From the NCBI GenBank assembly GCA_041655735.1, contig JBBAEV010000003.1, forward strand, positions 1-51,856: a stretch of 51,856 bases of DNA, in the 5' to 3' direction. The DNA is from JBBAEV01 sp041655735. GTDB lineage: Bacteria; Bacillota_I; Bacilli_A; RF39; UBA660. The notes under the pieces were generated by a model. It searched no databases and was not told where the DNA came from. It saw only the letters and a program-made list of their open reading frames with translations. Position 1 is the first letter of the stretch. Every line of letters begins with the position of its first letter. This document shows positions 8,972-16,553 of the stretch, piece after piece. The position numbers and the translations under genes were made by a program.

Positions 8972-9016
8972 AACAATCGTCCTCTATTACAAGATATGAC
9001 ATATAAACAGTATTGT

Positions 9017-9682
9017 TTATAATTTAGCTTTTTTACCTAAAGCATCTTTAGCGGCTCTTTGTTCAGCTTCTTTTTTGGTTTTCGCAATACCTTTTCCTAA
9101 AACAATATTATCCACCTTTACTTGAACAACAAATTCTTTATTATGAGAAGGTCCTTTTTCTTTAACTAATTCATAAATAATATTACCATTTTCTGTTTGA
9201 ACAAGTTCTTGAAATAAAGATTTGTAATCTTTAAAGAAATCTTCTTCCTTACTTCTAATATGAGGAATAACTGTTTTATATATAAAATCTCTGACTTTGG
9301 AAAATCCTTGATCAATATATAAAGCCCCAAGAAAAGCTTCAAAAGTATCTGCTAAAGTTGTTTTTCTTTCTTTTCCACCCGATGCTTCTTCACCCTTACC
9401 TACTTTTATATATTTACTAAAGTTTAAATTTTTTGCATATTCATATAAAGCATTTTCACATACATAATTTGATCTCACCTTAGTCATACTGCCTTCATTA
9501 ATATTAGTATTTTTATATAAATACTCACTAACCACTAAATCTAAAACAGTATCCCCTAAAAATTCTAATCTTTCATAATCACTAGGCATATTATGTTCAT
9601 GTGCATACGAAGAATGGCAAAAAGCTTGATTATATATTTCAATATTGTTAGGGGCTATATTGAATTGTTTTAATATTTCCAT
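9017..9682 (-). CDS. rnc: Ribonuclease III
   Basis: 221 aa, normal length. RNase III domain with the signature YERLEFLGDTVLDLV (E and D metal ligands) and the second acidic motif DTFEAFLGALYIDQG, followed by a C-terminal double-stranded RNA-binding domain (about residues 155-220, GIAKTKKEAEQRAAKDAL). It cleaves double-stranded RNA in rRNA precursors and antisense duplexes. Followed after 45 bp by the 62-aa gene and then smc, echoing the Bacillus rnc-smc order. Divergent from yidD. Confidence 0.95.
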   Translation of the reverse strand: MEILKQFNIAPNNIEIYNQAFCHSSYAHEHNMPSDYERLEFLGDTVLDLVVSEYLYKNTNINEGSMTKVRSNYVCENALYEYAKNLNFSKYIKVGKGEEASGGKERKTTLADTFEAFLGALYIDQGFSKVRDFIYKTVIPHIRSKEEDFFKDYKSLFQELVQTENGNIIYELVKEKGPSHNKEFVVQVKVDNIVLGKGIAKTKKEAEQRAAKDALGKKAKL

Positions 9683-9789
9683 AAAATCACCTAAAATAAT
9701 TATAACAGATATTATATATTATATCTTTATTTTTCATAATAGTTTTACAAAATGATTATTTAATAGTAGAATATTATTATGGTGATAAG

Positions 9790-10014
9790 ATGAAAAAAAT
9801 ATTAATTAATTTAATAAAATTATACAAAAAAATACCAGGTAATTTTCATAATTATTGTCGTCATATTCCTAGATGTTCTGATTATGGAATTGAGGCAATA
9901 GATCATCATGGTGCGCTAAAAGGAGGGTTTCTTACTATTAAAAGAATATTAAGATGTAATCCATTAGGTACCAAAGGTTATGATCCAGTACCATATAGGG
10001 AGTTGAAAAAATGA
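9790..10014 (+). CDS. yidD: Membrane protein insertion efficiency factor YidD
   Basis: 74 aa. Short amphipathic N-terminus, then CRHIPRCSDYGIEAIDHHG, LKGGFLTIKRILRCNPLG and GYDPVP, the defining YidD blocks. The usual YPTCSxY is RCSDYG here, so one of the canonical residues differs. YidD proteins sit at the cytoplasmic face of the membrane and assist YidC/Sec insertion. The stop overlaps the start of the lipoprotein gene downstream (ATGA), so the two are translationally coupled, an unusual partner for yidD. Confidence 0.88.
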   Translation: MKKILINLIKLYKKIPGNFHNYCRHIPRCSDYGIEAIDHHGALKGGFLTIKRILRCNPLGTKGYDPVPYRELKK

Positions 10015-10877
10015 AAAAATATTTTAAATTATTAATGATTAGTTCTCTTGTTTTTATAACATCAGGATGTTTTAAGACAGACTCAATGGATGATATAGAA
10101 ATATATACTTCAGTATATCCAGTTGAATTTATTACCTCTTCTATATATGGTGATCATGCTGATGTTAATAGTATATATCCAGATGGTATTGTGGTTAATT
10201 CATATGAGTTAACTGACAAATTAATTAGTGATTATAGTGAAGGAGATTTATTAATATATAATGGTTTAGGTGAAGAAAAAGAATATGCAAAAGATATGTT
10301 AAATAAAAATAAAAAAATGAAAATAATTGATGTTAGTATGGGTATGGAATATACAAGTGGTATTGAAGAATTATGGCTTGACCCATCTAATTTTCTTATG
10401 ATGGCTCAAAATATTAGAATGGGTTTTAAACAATATATAACAAATAAGTATTTAGAAAAAGAAATAGATGAAAATTATGATAAATTAAAACTACAGGCAT
10501 CTGAGTTAGATGCAGAATTAAAATTAATAGTAGAAAATGCAGATAATAAAACACTTATTGTATCTAATGATATGTTTAAATACTTAGAAAAATATGGTTT
10601 GGAAATTATTTCTTTAGAAGAAAATGATAATTTAACTGATAAAATGAAATCTGATGCGAATAAATTAATAACATCAGATAAAATAAATTATATATTTATA
10701 AAAAAATACGAACAAGTAAATAACACTATTCAAAATTTACTTAATACAACCAATGTAAATTTACTAACAATTGATACTCTTTCTAGTATTTCAGAAGATG
10801 ATAGAGAGAATAAAGAAACTTATATTTCATTAATGAAGAAGAATATTGAGTTATTTAAAAAAGAATTATATCAATAA
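10011..10877 (+). CDS. ZnuA-like (SBP_bac_9) lipoprotein lacking canonical metal ligands
   Basis: 288 aa. Lipoprotein signal with lipobox ITSGC (Cys20). The fold of zinc/manganese ABC-binding proteins is readable: YTSVYPVEFIT, DLLIYNGLGEEKEYAKDML, ELWLDPSNFLMMAQNI, MFKYLEKYGLEIISL. The three conserved His ligands appear replaced: Asn63 where PGxDPHxYE is usual, Glu120 in place of the His of DPHxWLDP, Asn186 where SHxAFxYL is usual. No ABC permease or ATPase is nearby, and the gene is coupled to yidD. It may bind a different ligand or act as a surface scaffold. Followed by a strong terminator. Confidence 0.75.
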   Translation: MKKYFKLLMISSLVFITSGCFKTDSMDDIEIYTSVYPVEFITSSIYGDHADVNSIYPDGIVVNSYELTDKLISDYSEGDLLIYNGLGEEKEYAKDMLNKNKKMKIIDVSMGMEYTSGIEELWLDPSNFLMMAQNIRMGFKQYITNKYLEKEIDENYDKLKLQASELDAELKLIVENADNKTLIVSNDMFKYLEKYGLEIISLEENDNLTDKMKSDANKLITSDKINYIFIKKYEQVNNTIQNLLNTTNVNLLTIDTLSSISEDDRENKETYISLMKKNIELFKKELYQ

Positions 10878-10898
10878 AGAAGGCTTAGCCTTCTTTTT
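10876..10898. terminator. Bidirectional terminator between convergent genes
   Basis: Stem AAAGAAGGC/GCCTTCTTT with a TTA loop and T-run. It starts at the lipoprotein stop and contains the stop of the convergent glycosyltransferase. Confidence 0.8.
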
Positions 10899-11907
10899 GT
10901 TTTAGAAAATTATATATAATACTTTCTATTTCTTCCTTAGTTTGATATGTAATATGTTTTTTATCAAAATATAATCTATTAGCTAAAAACTTACTAAATT
11001 TAAAAAATAATACCTTGAATAATTCTGTTTTATAATATTTATTACTTTGCCAATTAGGTTGTATTATATTTAAATATTGTATTAAAGTATTATATAAAAA
11101 CTTTTTTTCTTTCTTTTTTAAATTAAAACTATACGGTAACATATTCAACTTCATAAAAATTTGATCTATAATTAAGGCCTCTAATTCTTCAGGATATTTA
11201 TCTGATAATTTATTAAAATTAGCTTTTAAATAACCAATAGCTTCAATACTATCATAAAATTTATGATTTACCCTTAATATATTAGAAATCATAGTTGATT
11301 TAAGATTAAATCTATAATTATATAAAAACTTATTAACTTGAGCTACATTATTTGCTTTAGCAAATAAATATGGTATTAAAGCTATATCTTCTTGAACAAT
11401 ATTTTCTGGAAACTTTACTTTCTCAAACAAATGTTTTTTATATAATCTATTAACTGGTGACGGAATAAATCTAACTATATTTGTAGAAGAATTATTATCA
11501 TTTATTTTATAATCTTTATATCTCATTACTTTAATTGGCCCTATACAATATTTCATATAACAAGTTACAATATCAGCGTTAGTTTCTATGGCTTTATTAT
11601 ATAGTTTTTCATACATTTTTAAATTTATCCAGTCATCAGAATCAATAAAACCTATATAGTCTCCTTTAGCTCTATCAAGACCATAATTACGAGCTCCTCC
11701 TGCCCCACTATTTTTAATAGAATACGCTTTTATCCTTGAATCTTTTTCTTTATATTTATCTATTATCTTTTGACTATTATCAGTTGAACCATCATTTACT
11801 ATTATTATTTCAATGTTTTTAAAAGTTTGATTAATAATAGTTTTTAAGCATTTATCTAAATATTTTTCAGTATTATAAACTGGAATAATAACACTAATTT
11901 TAGGCAT
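10885..11907 (-). CDS. Family 2 glycosyltransferase
   Basis: 340 aa. GT-A domain at the N-terminus: ISVIIPVYNTEKYLDKCL, IIIVNDGSTDNS and the metal-binding GFIDSDDW. The Lys/Tyr-rich C-terminal 120 residues are of the kind seen in enzymes acting at the membrane face on cell-wall glycopolymers or exopolysaccharide. No membrane segment is visible and donor and acceptor cannot be told from sequence. The GGAGGAG ribosome site is clear. It stands alone, downstream of the tRNA-Ile/Glu/Ser operon and its terminator. Confidence 0.88.
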   Translation of the reverse strand: MPKISVIIPVYNTEKYLDKCLKTIINQTFKNIEIIIVNDGSTDNSQKIIDKYKEKDSRIKAYSIKNSGAGGARNYGLDRAKGDYIGFIDSDDWINLKMYEKLYNKAIETNADIVTCYMKYCIGPIKVMRYKDYKINDNNSSTNIVRFIPSPVNRLYKKHLFEKVKFPENIVQEDIALIPYLFAKANNVAQVNKFLYNYRFNLKSTMISNILRVNHKFYDSIEAIGYLKANFNKLSDKYPEELEALIIDQIFMKLNMLPYSFNLKKKEKKFLYNTLIQYLNIIQPNWQSNKYYKTELFKVLFFKFSKFLANRLYFDKKHITYQTKEEIESIIYNFLKQKEG

Positions 11908-11926
11908 GAGATACTCCTCCTATAAT

Positions 11927-11957
11927 AATAAAATCAATGTTATTGTAACATTGATTT
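11927..11957 (-). terminator. Terminator of the tRNA-Ile/Glu/Ser operon
   Basis: Perfect 12-bp stem AAATCAATGTTA/TAACATTGATTT, 3-nt loop, then TTTTATTATT on the minus strand, 19 nt past tRNA-Ser. Confidence 0.75.
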
Positions 11958-11975
11958 ACTATAGTGTCAAAAATA

Positions 11976-12066
11976 TGGCGGAGCAGGAGAGATTTGAACT
12001 CTCGCATCAGTTTCCCGATCTACACCCTTAGCAGGGGCGCCTCTTCAGCCGCTTGAGTACTGCTCC
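11976..12066 (-). tRNA. tRNA-Ser (GCT)
   Basis: 91 nt including encoded CCA. Acceptor GGAGCAG/CTGCTCC, anticodon loop CTGCTAA (anticodon GCT), long variable arm typical of Ser tRNA. Last gene of a three-tRNA operon. Confidence 0.95.
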
Positions 12067-12071
12067 TTATA

Positions 12072-12147
12072 TGGTGACCCGTATGGGATTTGAACCCATG
12101 AATGCATGCGTGAAAGGCATGTGTGTTAACCACTTCACCAACGGGCC
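12072..12147 (-). tRNA. tRNA-Glu (TTC)
   Basis: 76 nt including CCA. Acceptor GGCCCGT/ACGGGTC, anticodon loop CTTTCAC (TTC). Five bases from tRNA-Ser. Confidence 0.95.
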
Positions 12148-12183
12148 ATTTATTTAAAAAAGTATAAACTTTTTATAATCAAA

Positions 12184-12260
<77 letters not shown>

Positions 12261-12313
12261 ATTTGACATTCGTTTTAATTATATGTACATTATAAAATTA
12301 ATAGACATTTACA

Positions 12314-12342
12314 ATTATACATAGAAATCATTAAATATTCAA
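12314..12342 (-). promoter_or_regulatory. Promoter of the tRNA-Ile/Glu/Ser operon
   Basis: Minus strand: TTGAAT (12337-12342), 17-nt spacer, TATAAT (12314-12319), about 50 nt before tRNA-Ile. The rest of 12343-12483 is AT-rich with no recognisable gene; it holds the leader of the next plus-strand gene, including a TATAAT at 12443-12448. Confidence 0.65.
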
Positions 12343-12483
12343 GCATTTTAACAAAAAATAAATCATATTATTAATATCATATTATATTATTTTATTATAA
12401 ATAATTAATATACCTATTAAGTATTAAAAACAATTGTTTGTATATAATATAACTAGTTTAAAAAGAGAAAGAAAGGTGAAAAT

Positions 12484-12636
12484 ATGGCTTTTTTAAGATG
12501 GTTAGGTGGTATTGTTTTATTTTTTTGGGTAGTAGGATTAATATTTAATTTTTTTGGGGCTTTTATTCATATATTATTAATAGTTGCGGCTATTATTTTT
12601 TTAGTTGATTGGATAACTGGTAAAGGCAGAAAATAA
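12484..12636 (+). CDS. lmo0937-family small membrane protein (50 aa)
   Basis: A short gene: MAFLRWLGGIVLFFWVVGLI opening, then FFGAFIHILLIVAAIIFLVDW and a basic tail TGKGRK. Two hydrophobic helices split by a Gly/His turn are the hallmark of the lmo0937-type family of tiny stress-associated membrane proteins in Firmicutes. An AAAGGTG ribosome site lies 7 nt upstream. It lies directly before the heat-shock hsp20 gene but has its own leader. Function is unknown. Confidence 0.8.
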   Translation: MAFLRWLGGIVLFFWVVGLIFNFFGAFIHILLIVAAIIFLVDWITGKGRK

Positions 12637-12666
12637 TAATAAATTTATTTTTTTACATAAAATATA

Positions 12667-12693
12667 TTAGCACTCGCTATTGACTACTGCTAA
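12667..12693 (+). promoter_or_regulatory. CIRCE element (HrcA operator)
   Basis: TTAGCACTC, a 9-nt spacer, then TACTGCTAA. The left arm is a perfect CIRCE half-site; the right arm differs from GAGTGCTAA at two positions. It overlaps the -35 box of the hsp20 promoter, so HrcA binding would block RNA polymerase. Confidence 0.85.
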
Positions 12694-12708
12694 AAAAAGT
12701 GCTATATT
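12680..12708 (+). promoter_or_regulatory. SigmaA promoter of hsp20
   Basis: TTGACT (12680-12685), 17-nt spacer, TATATT (12703-12708). The -35 box lies inside the CIRCE element; the start codon is 23 nt downstream of the -10. Confidence 0.75.
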
Positions 12709-12731
12709 TATATTAGAAGGAGGGATTTTAT

Positions 12732-13121
12732 ATGGATTTAATTCCAAGAAATTTCTTTTTGGAGGATGTTTTCGATGATTTTCTTACTTCAAGGGAAACA
12801 AATAATCTAAAATGTGATATTTATGAGAAAAACAATAAATATTACATTGAAATGGATACTCCAGGATTCGGTAAGGAAGATTTAAATATTGAATGTGATA
12901 ATGGCTATTTAACTATCATCATATCAAAAGCTGATGAAAAAAATGATGAAGAAAAAAACTATATCAGAAGAGAAAGATATACTAAGGAATATAAAAGAAG
13001 TTTCTATATTGGAAACGTTGAAAATGAAAACATAAAAGCCGAATTCAAAAATGGATCGTTGAAAATAGAAATTCCAAAAAGAGATAAAGAAAATGAAAAG
13101 AAAATAATTGAAATTGAATAA
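12732..13121 (+). CDS. Small heat shock protein Hsp20 / alpha-crystallin family
   Basis: 129 aa, typical short bacterial sHSP. N-terminal NFFLEDVFDDFL, then an alpha-crystallin domain (about residues 25-120) with YIEMDTPGFGKEDLNIE, RRERYTKEYKRSFYI and the conserved AxFKNGxLxIxIPK motif as AEFKNGSLKIEIPK. An ATP-independent holdase for unfolding proteins. AGAAGGAGGG precedes the start. The promoter overlaps a CIRCE element, so it is predicted to be an HrcA-repressed class I heat-shock gene, whereas Bacillus usually puts groE and dnaK under HrcA. Monocistronic. Confidence 0.93.
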   Translation: MDLIPRNFFLEDVFDDFLTSRETNNLKCDIYEKNNKYYIEMDTPGFGKEDLNIECDNGYLTIIISKADEKNDEEKNYIRRERYTKEYKRSFYIGNVENENIKAEFKNGSLKIEIPKRDKENEKKIIEIE

Positions 13122-13126
13122 CATTT

Positions 13127-13157
13127 AAGACTATATCGTTTGATATAGTCTTTTTTT
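13127..13157 (+). terminator. Terminator of hsp20
   Basis: Stem AAGACTATATC/GATATAGTCTT with loop GTTT and a T7 run. Confidence 0.85.
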
Positions 13158-13212
13158 AAAAATAAATATAAAATATTTTTTTTTGGAAATAATATAAAAG
13201 AAGGAGGTAAAT

Positions 13213-13590
13213 ATGAAAGTAAAAAGTTTATTTATTTATTCGTTATTTATAATTATTAGTATGTTCATTTGTTTTGGATTTAGTACAAAATATAATGTAT
13301 ATGCTGTTGATGATAATACTACTATAGATGATGATACAATTATTGATAATAACAATGGCACAGTAGATCCATATTTAAACGACGATAATAATGATATCAA
13401 CGATGATAATAATGATATCAATGATGATGATGATAACAATATCAATGATGATAATGATATTAATGATGATAACGATGATGAACTAGAAACTGCCGAAGAT
13501 AATGATTTAGCATCTAATTTATTATATGCCGGCGGAGGTATTGTTTTAGGAGCATTAATTACTTATTTGTCAATGAAAGACAAACATTAA
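13213..13590 (+). CDS. Secreted/anchored protein with acidic Asp-Asn-Ile repeat
   Basis: 125 aa. Signal-like hydrophobic N-terminus (residues 5-27), a strongly acidic low-complexity middle (about 33-95) built from repeated DDNNDIN units, and a hydrophobic C-terminal helix NLLYAGGGIVLGALITYLSM ending KDKH. The layout (signal, flexible acidic stalk, C-terminal membrane anchor) points to an envelope protein with the acidic stretch outside the cell. I do not recognise a family. GAAGGAGG lies before the ATG. The same repeats at DNA level (13380-13480) could allow length variation. Confidence 0.7.
   Translation: MKVKSLFIYSLFIIISMFICFGFSTKYNVYAVDDNTTIDDDTIIDNNNGTVDPYLNDDNNDINDDNNDINDDDDNNINDDNDINDDNDDELETAEDNDLASNLLYAGGGIVLGALITYLSMKDKH
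13380..13480 (+). repeat. In-gene repeats coding for Asp-Asn-Ile units
   Basis: Imperfect tandem copies of about 18-21 nt of the form GATAATAATGATATCAA within the acidic protein gene. The copies are similar enough for slippage to change length. Confidence 0.65.
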
Positions 13591-13612
13591 AAAAACTATT
13601 AAATAGTTTTTT
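13591..13612. terminator. Bidirectional terminator
   Basis: AAAAACTAT/ATAGTTTTT around loop TAA, between two convergent genes; it overlaps the stop of the YgjV-like gene. Confidence 0.75.
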
Positions 13613-14129
13613 TATTTTTCTTAAAAATATCATTTTTTATAATCCCTATAAAAGCAAATATCGCTATTACTGCTTCCCCTATCATTCCTATATAAGTAAC
13701 ATTTATTATATTATAAATAATATATAAAATAGCACAACTTAGAGAAGTAATTCTATATATAGAAAGATTTTTTTGCCATATACCATATGTAATTATTAAA
13801 CTAGCAATCAAAGGTATTATTTTTATAAATCCATCCCAAGTAAATATAGAAGTTAATATAAATATTATGAAAAAGAATATTAGTACTAAAAAAGAATTTT
13901 CTTTATGATTTTTCCCTTTAAAATAAAAAACAACATTTCTTAATGTTTCAATCATTAAAGCAATAAAACCTATAAAAGCTCCTAATATTAAATAATGAAT
14001 ACCATATAAAACAGTATGAATAATTAGTAATATCAATACTGTTTTTCTTTTATTACTAAAAAAACTTAAAATAAGAGCTATAAAAGAAAGGGTTGCGATA
14101 ATTTGACTTATTATATAAATAAAATTCAT
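13599..14129 (-). CDS. YgjV-family inner membrane protein
   Basis: 176 aa, five or six hydrophobic segments. The N-terminal half with FFSNKRKTVLILLIIHTVLY and ALMIETLRNVVFYFKGK matches the YgjV/Imp family of membrane proteins, whose biochemical role is not established. A basic KKNKK tail ends the protein. It stands alone in this direction, ending on a shared terminator. No partner gene indicates a function. Confidence 0.7.
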   Translation of the reverse strand: MNFIYIISQIIATLSFIALILSFFSNKRKTVLILLIIHTVLYGIHYLILGAFIGFIALMIETLRNVVFYFKGKNHKENSFLVLIFFFIIFILTSIFTWDGFIKIIPLIASLIITYGIWQKNLSIYRITSLSCAILYIIYNIINVTYIGMIGEAVIAIFAFIGIIKNDIFKKNKKTI

Positions 14130-14179
14130 TTAATCCCCCTACTTATATTATTATAAAATTTTAAAATAGTATTCAAAAT

Positions 14180-14204
14180 AAAAAAAGATTAATTAATAAT
14201 CTTT
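14180..14204 (-). terminator. Terminator after the HAD phosphatase gene
   Basis: AAAGATTA/TAATCTTT stem with an AT loop, followed on the minus strand by TTTTTT. Confidence 0.65.
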
Positions 14205-14247
14205 ATTTATCTATTATAAATCACCATTTAATATAAAAAAGACTTAT

Positions 14248-14880
14248 CTATCTTTTGCTAAATATCACCGGTTCATCTAATACTTTACCATCTAATTTAA
14301 TTGGTATTTGCATCTTATCACCTTTAACATAATAAGCATTTTTTGATATGGCTATTATCTTTTTATCCACCCATGGAGTGTCAGTATAAAAATTCTCTAT
14401 TTCTTTTAAATCTGAAAACTTTTTTAACAAATAGTTTAATTTATTTTTACCATAACATAAAGGATATTTTAATTTCCCTGTTTCTTCATCAATTGTTATA
14501 TTAGAACCAATATATTTATCAGGATCATTTCCTAAATACTCACCAACTAATTGCATAAGAGGATTGGGATTAAATGAAACAACATAAGTATCCTTTGGTA
14601 TATTATCCTTATAATAATTAGTTATTTTTTTATCAAAATGATTATCCATAAAATCTATCAGATACTTTTTATCAGTCATTTTTGAATAAAAGCGAAAATA
14701 ATTAATACGCGATCTTTCAAGATAATTGTAATCAAAAAAGTGTCTTGCTATTCCTACTCCTGGGTTTAAAGAATAGCGAAGCAAAGAAGGTTGTTTTAAA
14801 CAACAAAAAGAATATAAATCTATAATAAGGTAACCTGTACGAATTACCCCATCAAAATCGGCTACATTTATTTTACTCAT
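14248..14880 (-). CDS. HAD-superfamily phosphatase (SerB/HAD-IB-like)
   Basis: 210 aa. Motif I VADFDGVIRTG gives nucleophile Asp8 and acid/base Asp10; motif II Ser is in VVSFNPNPL; motif III Lys in YGKNKLNYLL; motif IV YTDTPWVDKKII supplies the metal-binding acids. The end of motif IV (A-x-Y-V-K-G-D) resembles HAD-IB enzymes, which act on phosphoserine and related small phosphates. The helical cap (about residues 15-100) is Tyr/Phe-rich and does not reveal the substrate. Alone in its transcription unit. Confidence 0.75.
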   Translation of the reverse strand: MSKINVADFDGVIRTGYLIIDLYSFCCLKQPSLLRYSLNPGVGIARHFFDYNYLERSRINYFRFYSKMTDKKYLIDFMDNHFDKKITNYYKDNIPKDTYVVSFNPNPLMQLVGEYLGNDPDKYIGSNITIDEETGKLKYPLCYGKNKLNYLLKKFSDLKEIENFYTDTPWVDKKIIAISKNAYYVKGDKMQIPIKLDGKVLDEPVIFSKR

Positions 14881-14943
14881 ACTACTCCTTTCTAGTTGTG
14901 TTTTATATTATAACATATTATTAATGTTTTTGTTTATGAAAAT

Positions 14944-14967
14944 AAAAGATAACTATTGTTATCTTTT
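14944..14967. repeat. Perfect 10-bp inverted repeat in a divergent intergenic region
   Basis: AAAAGATAAC/GTTATCTTTT with loop TATT, between the HAD gene and the second YjcZ-like gene, which are divergent, so neither needs a terminator here. It may be an operator or a leader hairpin. The rest of 14881-15079 shows no gene. Confidence 0.5.
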
Positions 14968-15079
14968 GGATATGTTTCCTAATAATAAGATTTTTTATCA
15001 ATAATAGTAACAATTTTAGTGTTTTATTATCAGCACTACTAAAAAAAACAAATATACTACTAACAAAGGAGGTGGAATT

Positions 15080-15235
15080 ATGTTTGGATATGGTGCTTAT
15101 GGTTATGGTGGTTATGGTTATGGTTGTGGCTGCGGTGGATATGGTAGATCTAGTTGTGGATGTGTTTGGATAATTTTAGTATTATTTATATTACTCGCGA
15201 TTGTATTTAGTGGTAGAGGTTTAGGTATCGCATAA
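15080..15235 (+). CDS. YjcZ-like small sporulation protein (51 aa)
   Basis: MFGYGAYGYGGYGYGCGCGG head, nearly all Gly and Tyr with three spaced Cys pairs, then CVWIILVLFILLAIVFSGRG as the single hydrophobic helix and a GLGIA tail. Same architecture as the gene at 4841. AAAGGAGGTG sits before the ATG. The repeated GGT-TAT codons make a DNA-level GGTTAT run that could vary in length. It is followed 35 bp later by a third, minimal relative. Spore coat or forespore-membrane association is inferred from the YjcZ family. Confidence 0.85.
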   Translation: MFGYGAYGYGGYGYGCGCGGYGRSSCGCVWIILVLFILLAIVFSGRGLGIA

Positions 15236-15270
15236 TAGTTTATTCTTTTGTTTTTGAAAGGAGGGATATT

Positions 15271-15360
15271 ATGACTGGGAGTTGTAGTTGTATCGGGGTT
15301 ATTTTAGTATTATTCATATTATTGGCAATTTCATATCGTAGTTTTGGTATGGGTTATTAA
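15271..15360 (+). CDS. Minimal YjcZ-like peptide (29 aa)
   Basis: MTGSCSCIGVILVLFILLAI then SYRSFGMGY. It keeps the Cys pair and the ILVLFILLAI helix shared exactly with the preceding gene but has lost the Gly/Tyr head. A strong GAAAGGAGGG ribosome site 7 nt upstream, position in tandem with its paralogue and a terminator 38 bp downstream argue that it is a real gene and not a remnant. Too short for standard gene callers. Confidence 0.75.
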   Translation: MTGSCSCIGVILVLFILLAISYRSFGMGY

Positions 15361-15398
15361 GCAGGATATTTCATTTTTCCTTTGAATGTGCTTTAAAT

Positions 15399-15425
15399 AA
15401 AAAGTCTGCGTAATACAGACTTTTT
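15399..15425 (+). terminator. Terminator of the tandem YjcZ-like genes
   Basis: AAAAAGTCTG/CAGACTTTTT with a 7-nt loop. Confidence 0.85.
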
Positions 15426-15498
15426 ATTTATATATATATATTTATTACAATTTATGATATATTATATATGGTTCTATATCTTATTGAAGGGAGTAAGT

Positions 15499-16206
15499 AT
15501 GAAAGCTTTAGTAATAATACCTGCTTATAATGAAGAAGAAAACATTGTAAATACGATAAATAGTTTAAAAAAAATAAAATTAAAAGGAATAAAATTAAAT
15601 TACATAGTAATAAATGATGGTTCAAAAGATAAAACCAGAGAAACATTAATAAAAAATAAAATTAAATTCATTGATTTAATATATAATTTAGGAATTGGTG
15701 GAGCTGTACAAACAGGATATAAATATGCTTTGTATAATAATTATGATGTGGCGATACAATTAGATGGAGATGGACAACATAATCCTGAATACATTAAAAA
15801 ATTAATAGAAGAATTAAACAATGGTAATGATTTAGTAATAGGTTCTAGATTTATAGAAAAGATTGATTCTTTTAAATCTACTAAGTTAAGAAGAATAGGT
15901 AAAAACATATTATCTTTTGTGATAAAAATATGTACAAATAAAACTATTAAAGATCCTACTTCTGGTTTTAGGGCTTGTAATAAAAAAATAATCGAATTAT
16001 TTTCAAAGAATTATCCAATAGATTATCCAGAACCAGATACATTAGTAATTGTTTTAAAAAGAAAATATAAAGTATTAGAAATACCAGTTCAAATGAATAA
16101 AAGAGATAAAGGTAAGTCTTCTATAACTCCATTAAAATCTATTTATTATATGATAAAGGTAAGTCTTTCTATAATAGTTACCTCATTAGAAAAAAGGAGT
16201 GAATAA
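15499..16206 (+). CDS. Polyprenyl-phosphate glycosyltransferase (GT2, DPM1/CsbB-like)
   Basis: 235 aa. ALVIIPAYNEEENIVNTI, VINDGSKDKT, NLGIGGAVQTGYKYA, AIQLDGDGQHNPEYI (DxD) and GSRF are the pattern of enzymes that load a sugar on undecaprenyl phosphate. No C-terminal membrane helices are present, so it resembles the soluble DPM1 type. GAAGGGAG lies 4-8 nt before the ATG at 15499; the reading frame is open 45 nt further upstream, without a ribosome site. First gene of a four-gene operon (16209, 16543, 16961) that fits a lipid-linked glycosylation pathway. Confidence 0.88.
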   Translation: MKALVIIPAYNEEENIVNTINSLKKIKLKGIKLNYIVINDGSKDKTRETLIKNKIKFIDLIYNLGIGGAVQTGYKYALYNNYDVAIQLDGDGQHNPEYIKKLIEELNNGNDLVIGSRFIEKIDSFKSTKLRRIGKNILSFVIKICTNKTIKDPTSGFRACNKKIIELFSKNYPIDYPEPDTLVIVLKRKYKVLEIPVQMNKRDKGKSSITPLKSIYYMIKVSLSIIVTSLEKRSE

Positions 16207-16208
16207 TA

Positions 16209-16553
16209 GTGAGTACAAAATTAACAATCACACTTATATTACTTAATATAATAACCATGTTATTTATATATCATAATGTTAAAAAGAAAAAAATAATATT
16301 GAAATATGCATTAATTTGGTTTGTCGCATCAGTTATATTAATATTTTGTGCTCTTACTCCTATTTTAATGGAATCACTTGCTAATTTCATTGGATTTGAA
16401 ACAACTTCTAACATGATATTTTTATTTGTAGTAGGAATAAACATTATTATTACCTTTATCCTTACTACTATAATATCTAATCAAAAGAATAAAATAACAA
16501 CCTTAATCCAAGAATTAGGTATAGTAAAGGAACAATTAAATAATGATAAATGA
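16209..16553 (+). CDS. DUF2304 membrane protein
   Basis: 114 aa with three hydrophobic segments: about 5-22, 30-55 (LKYALIWFVASVILIFCALT) and 68-92. Starts with GTG two bases after the glycosyltransferase stop, using AAAAGGAGTG. The K-Y-x-x-x-W segment and length fit DUF2304, a family repeatedly found beside GT2 and GtrA genes. Probably a helper or anchor for the soluble glycosyltransferase. It overlaps gtrA by 11 bp. Confidence 0.75.
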   Translation: MSTKLTITLILLNIITMLFIYHNVKKKKIILKYALIWFVASVILIFCALTPILMESLANFIGFETTSNMIFLFVVGINIIITFILTTIISNQKNKITTLIQELGIVKEQLNNDK

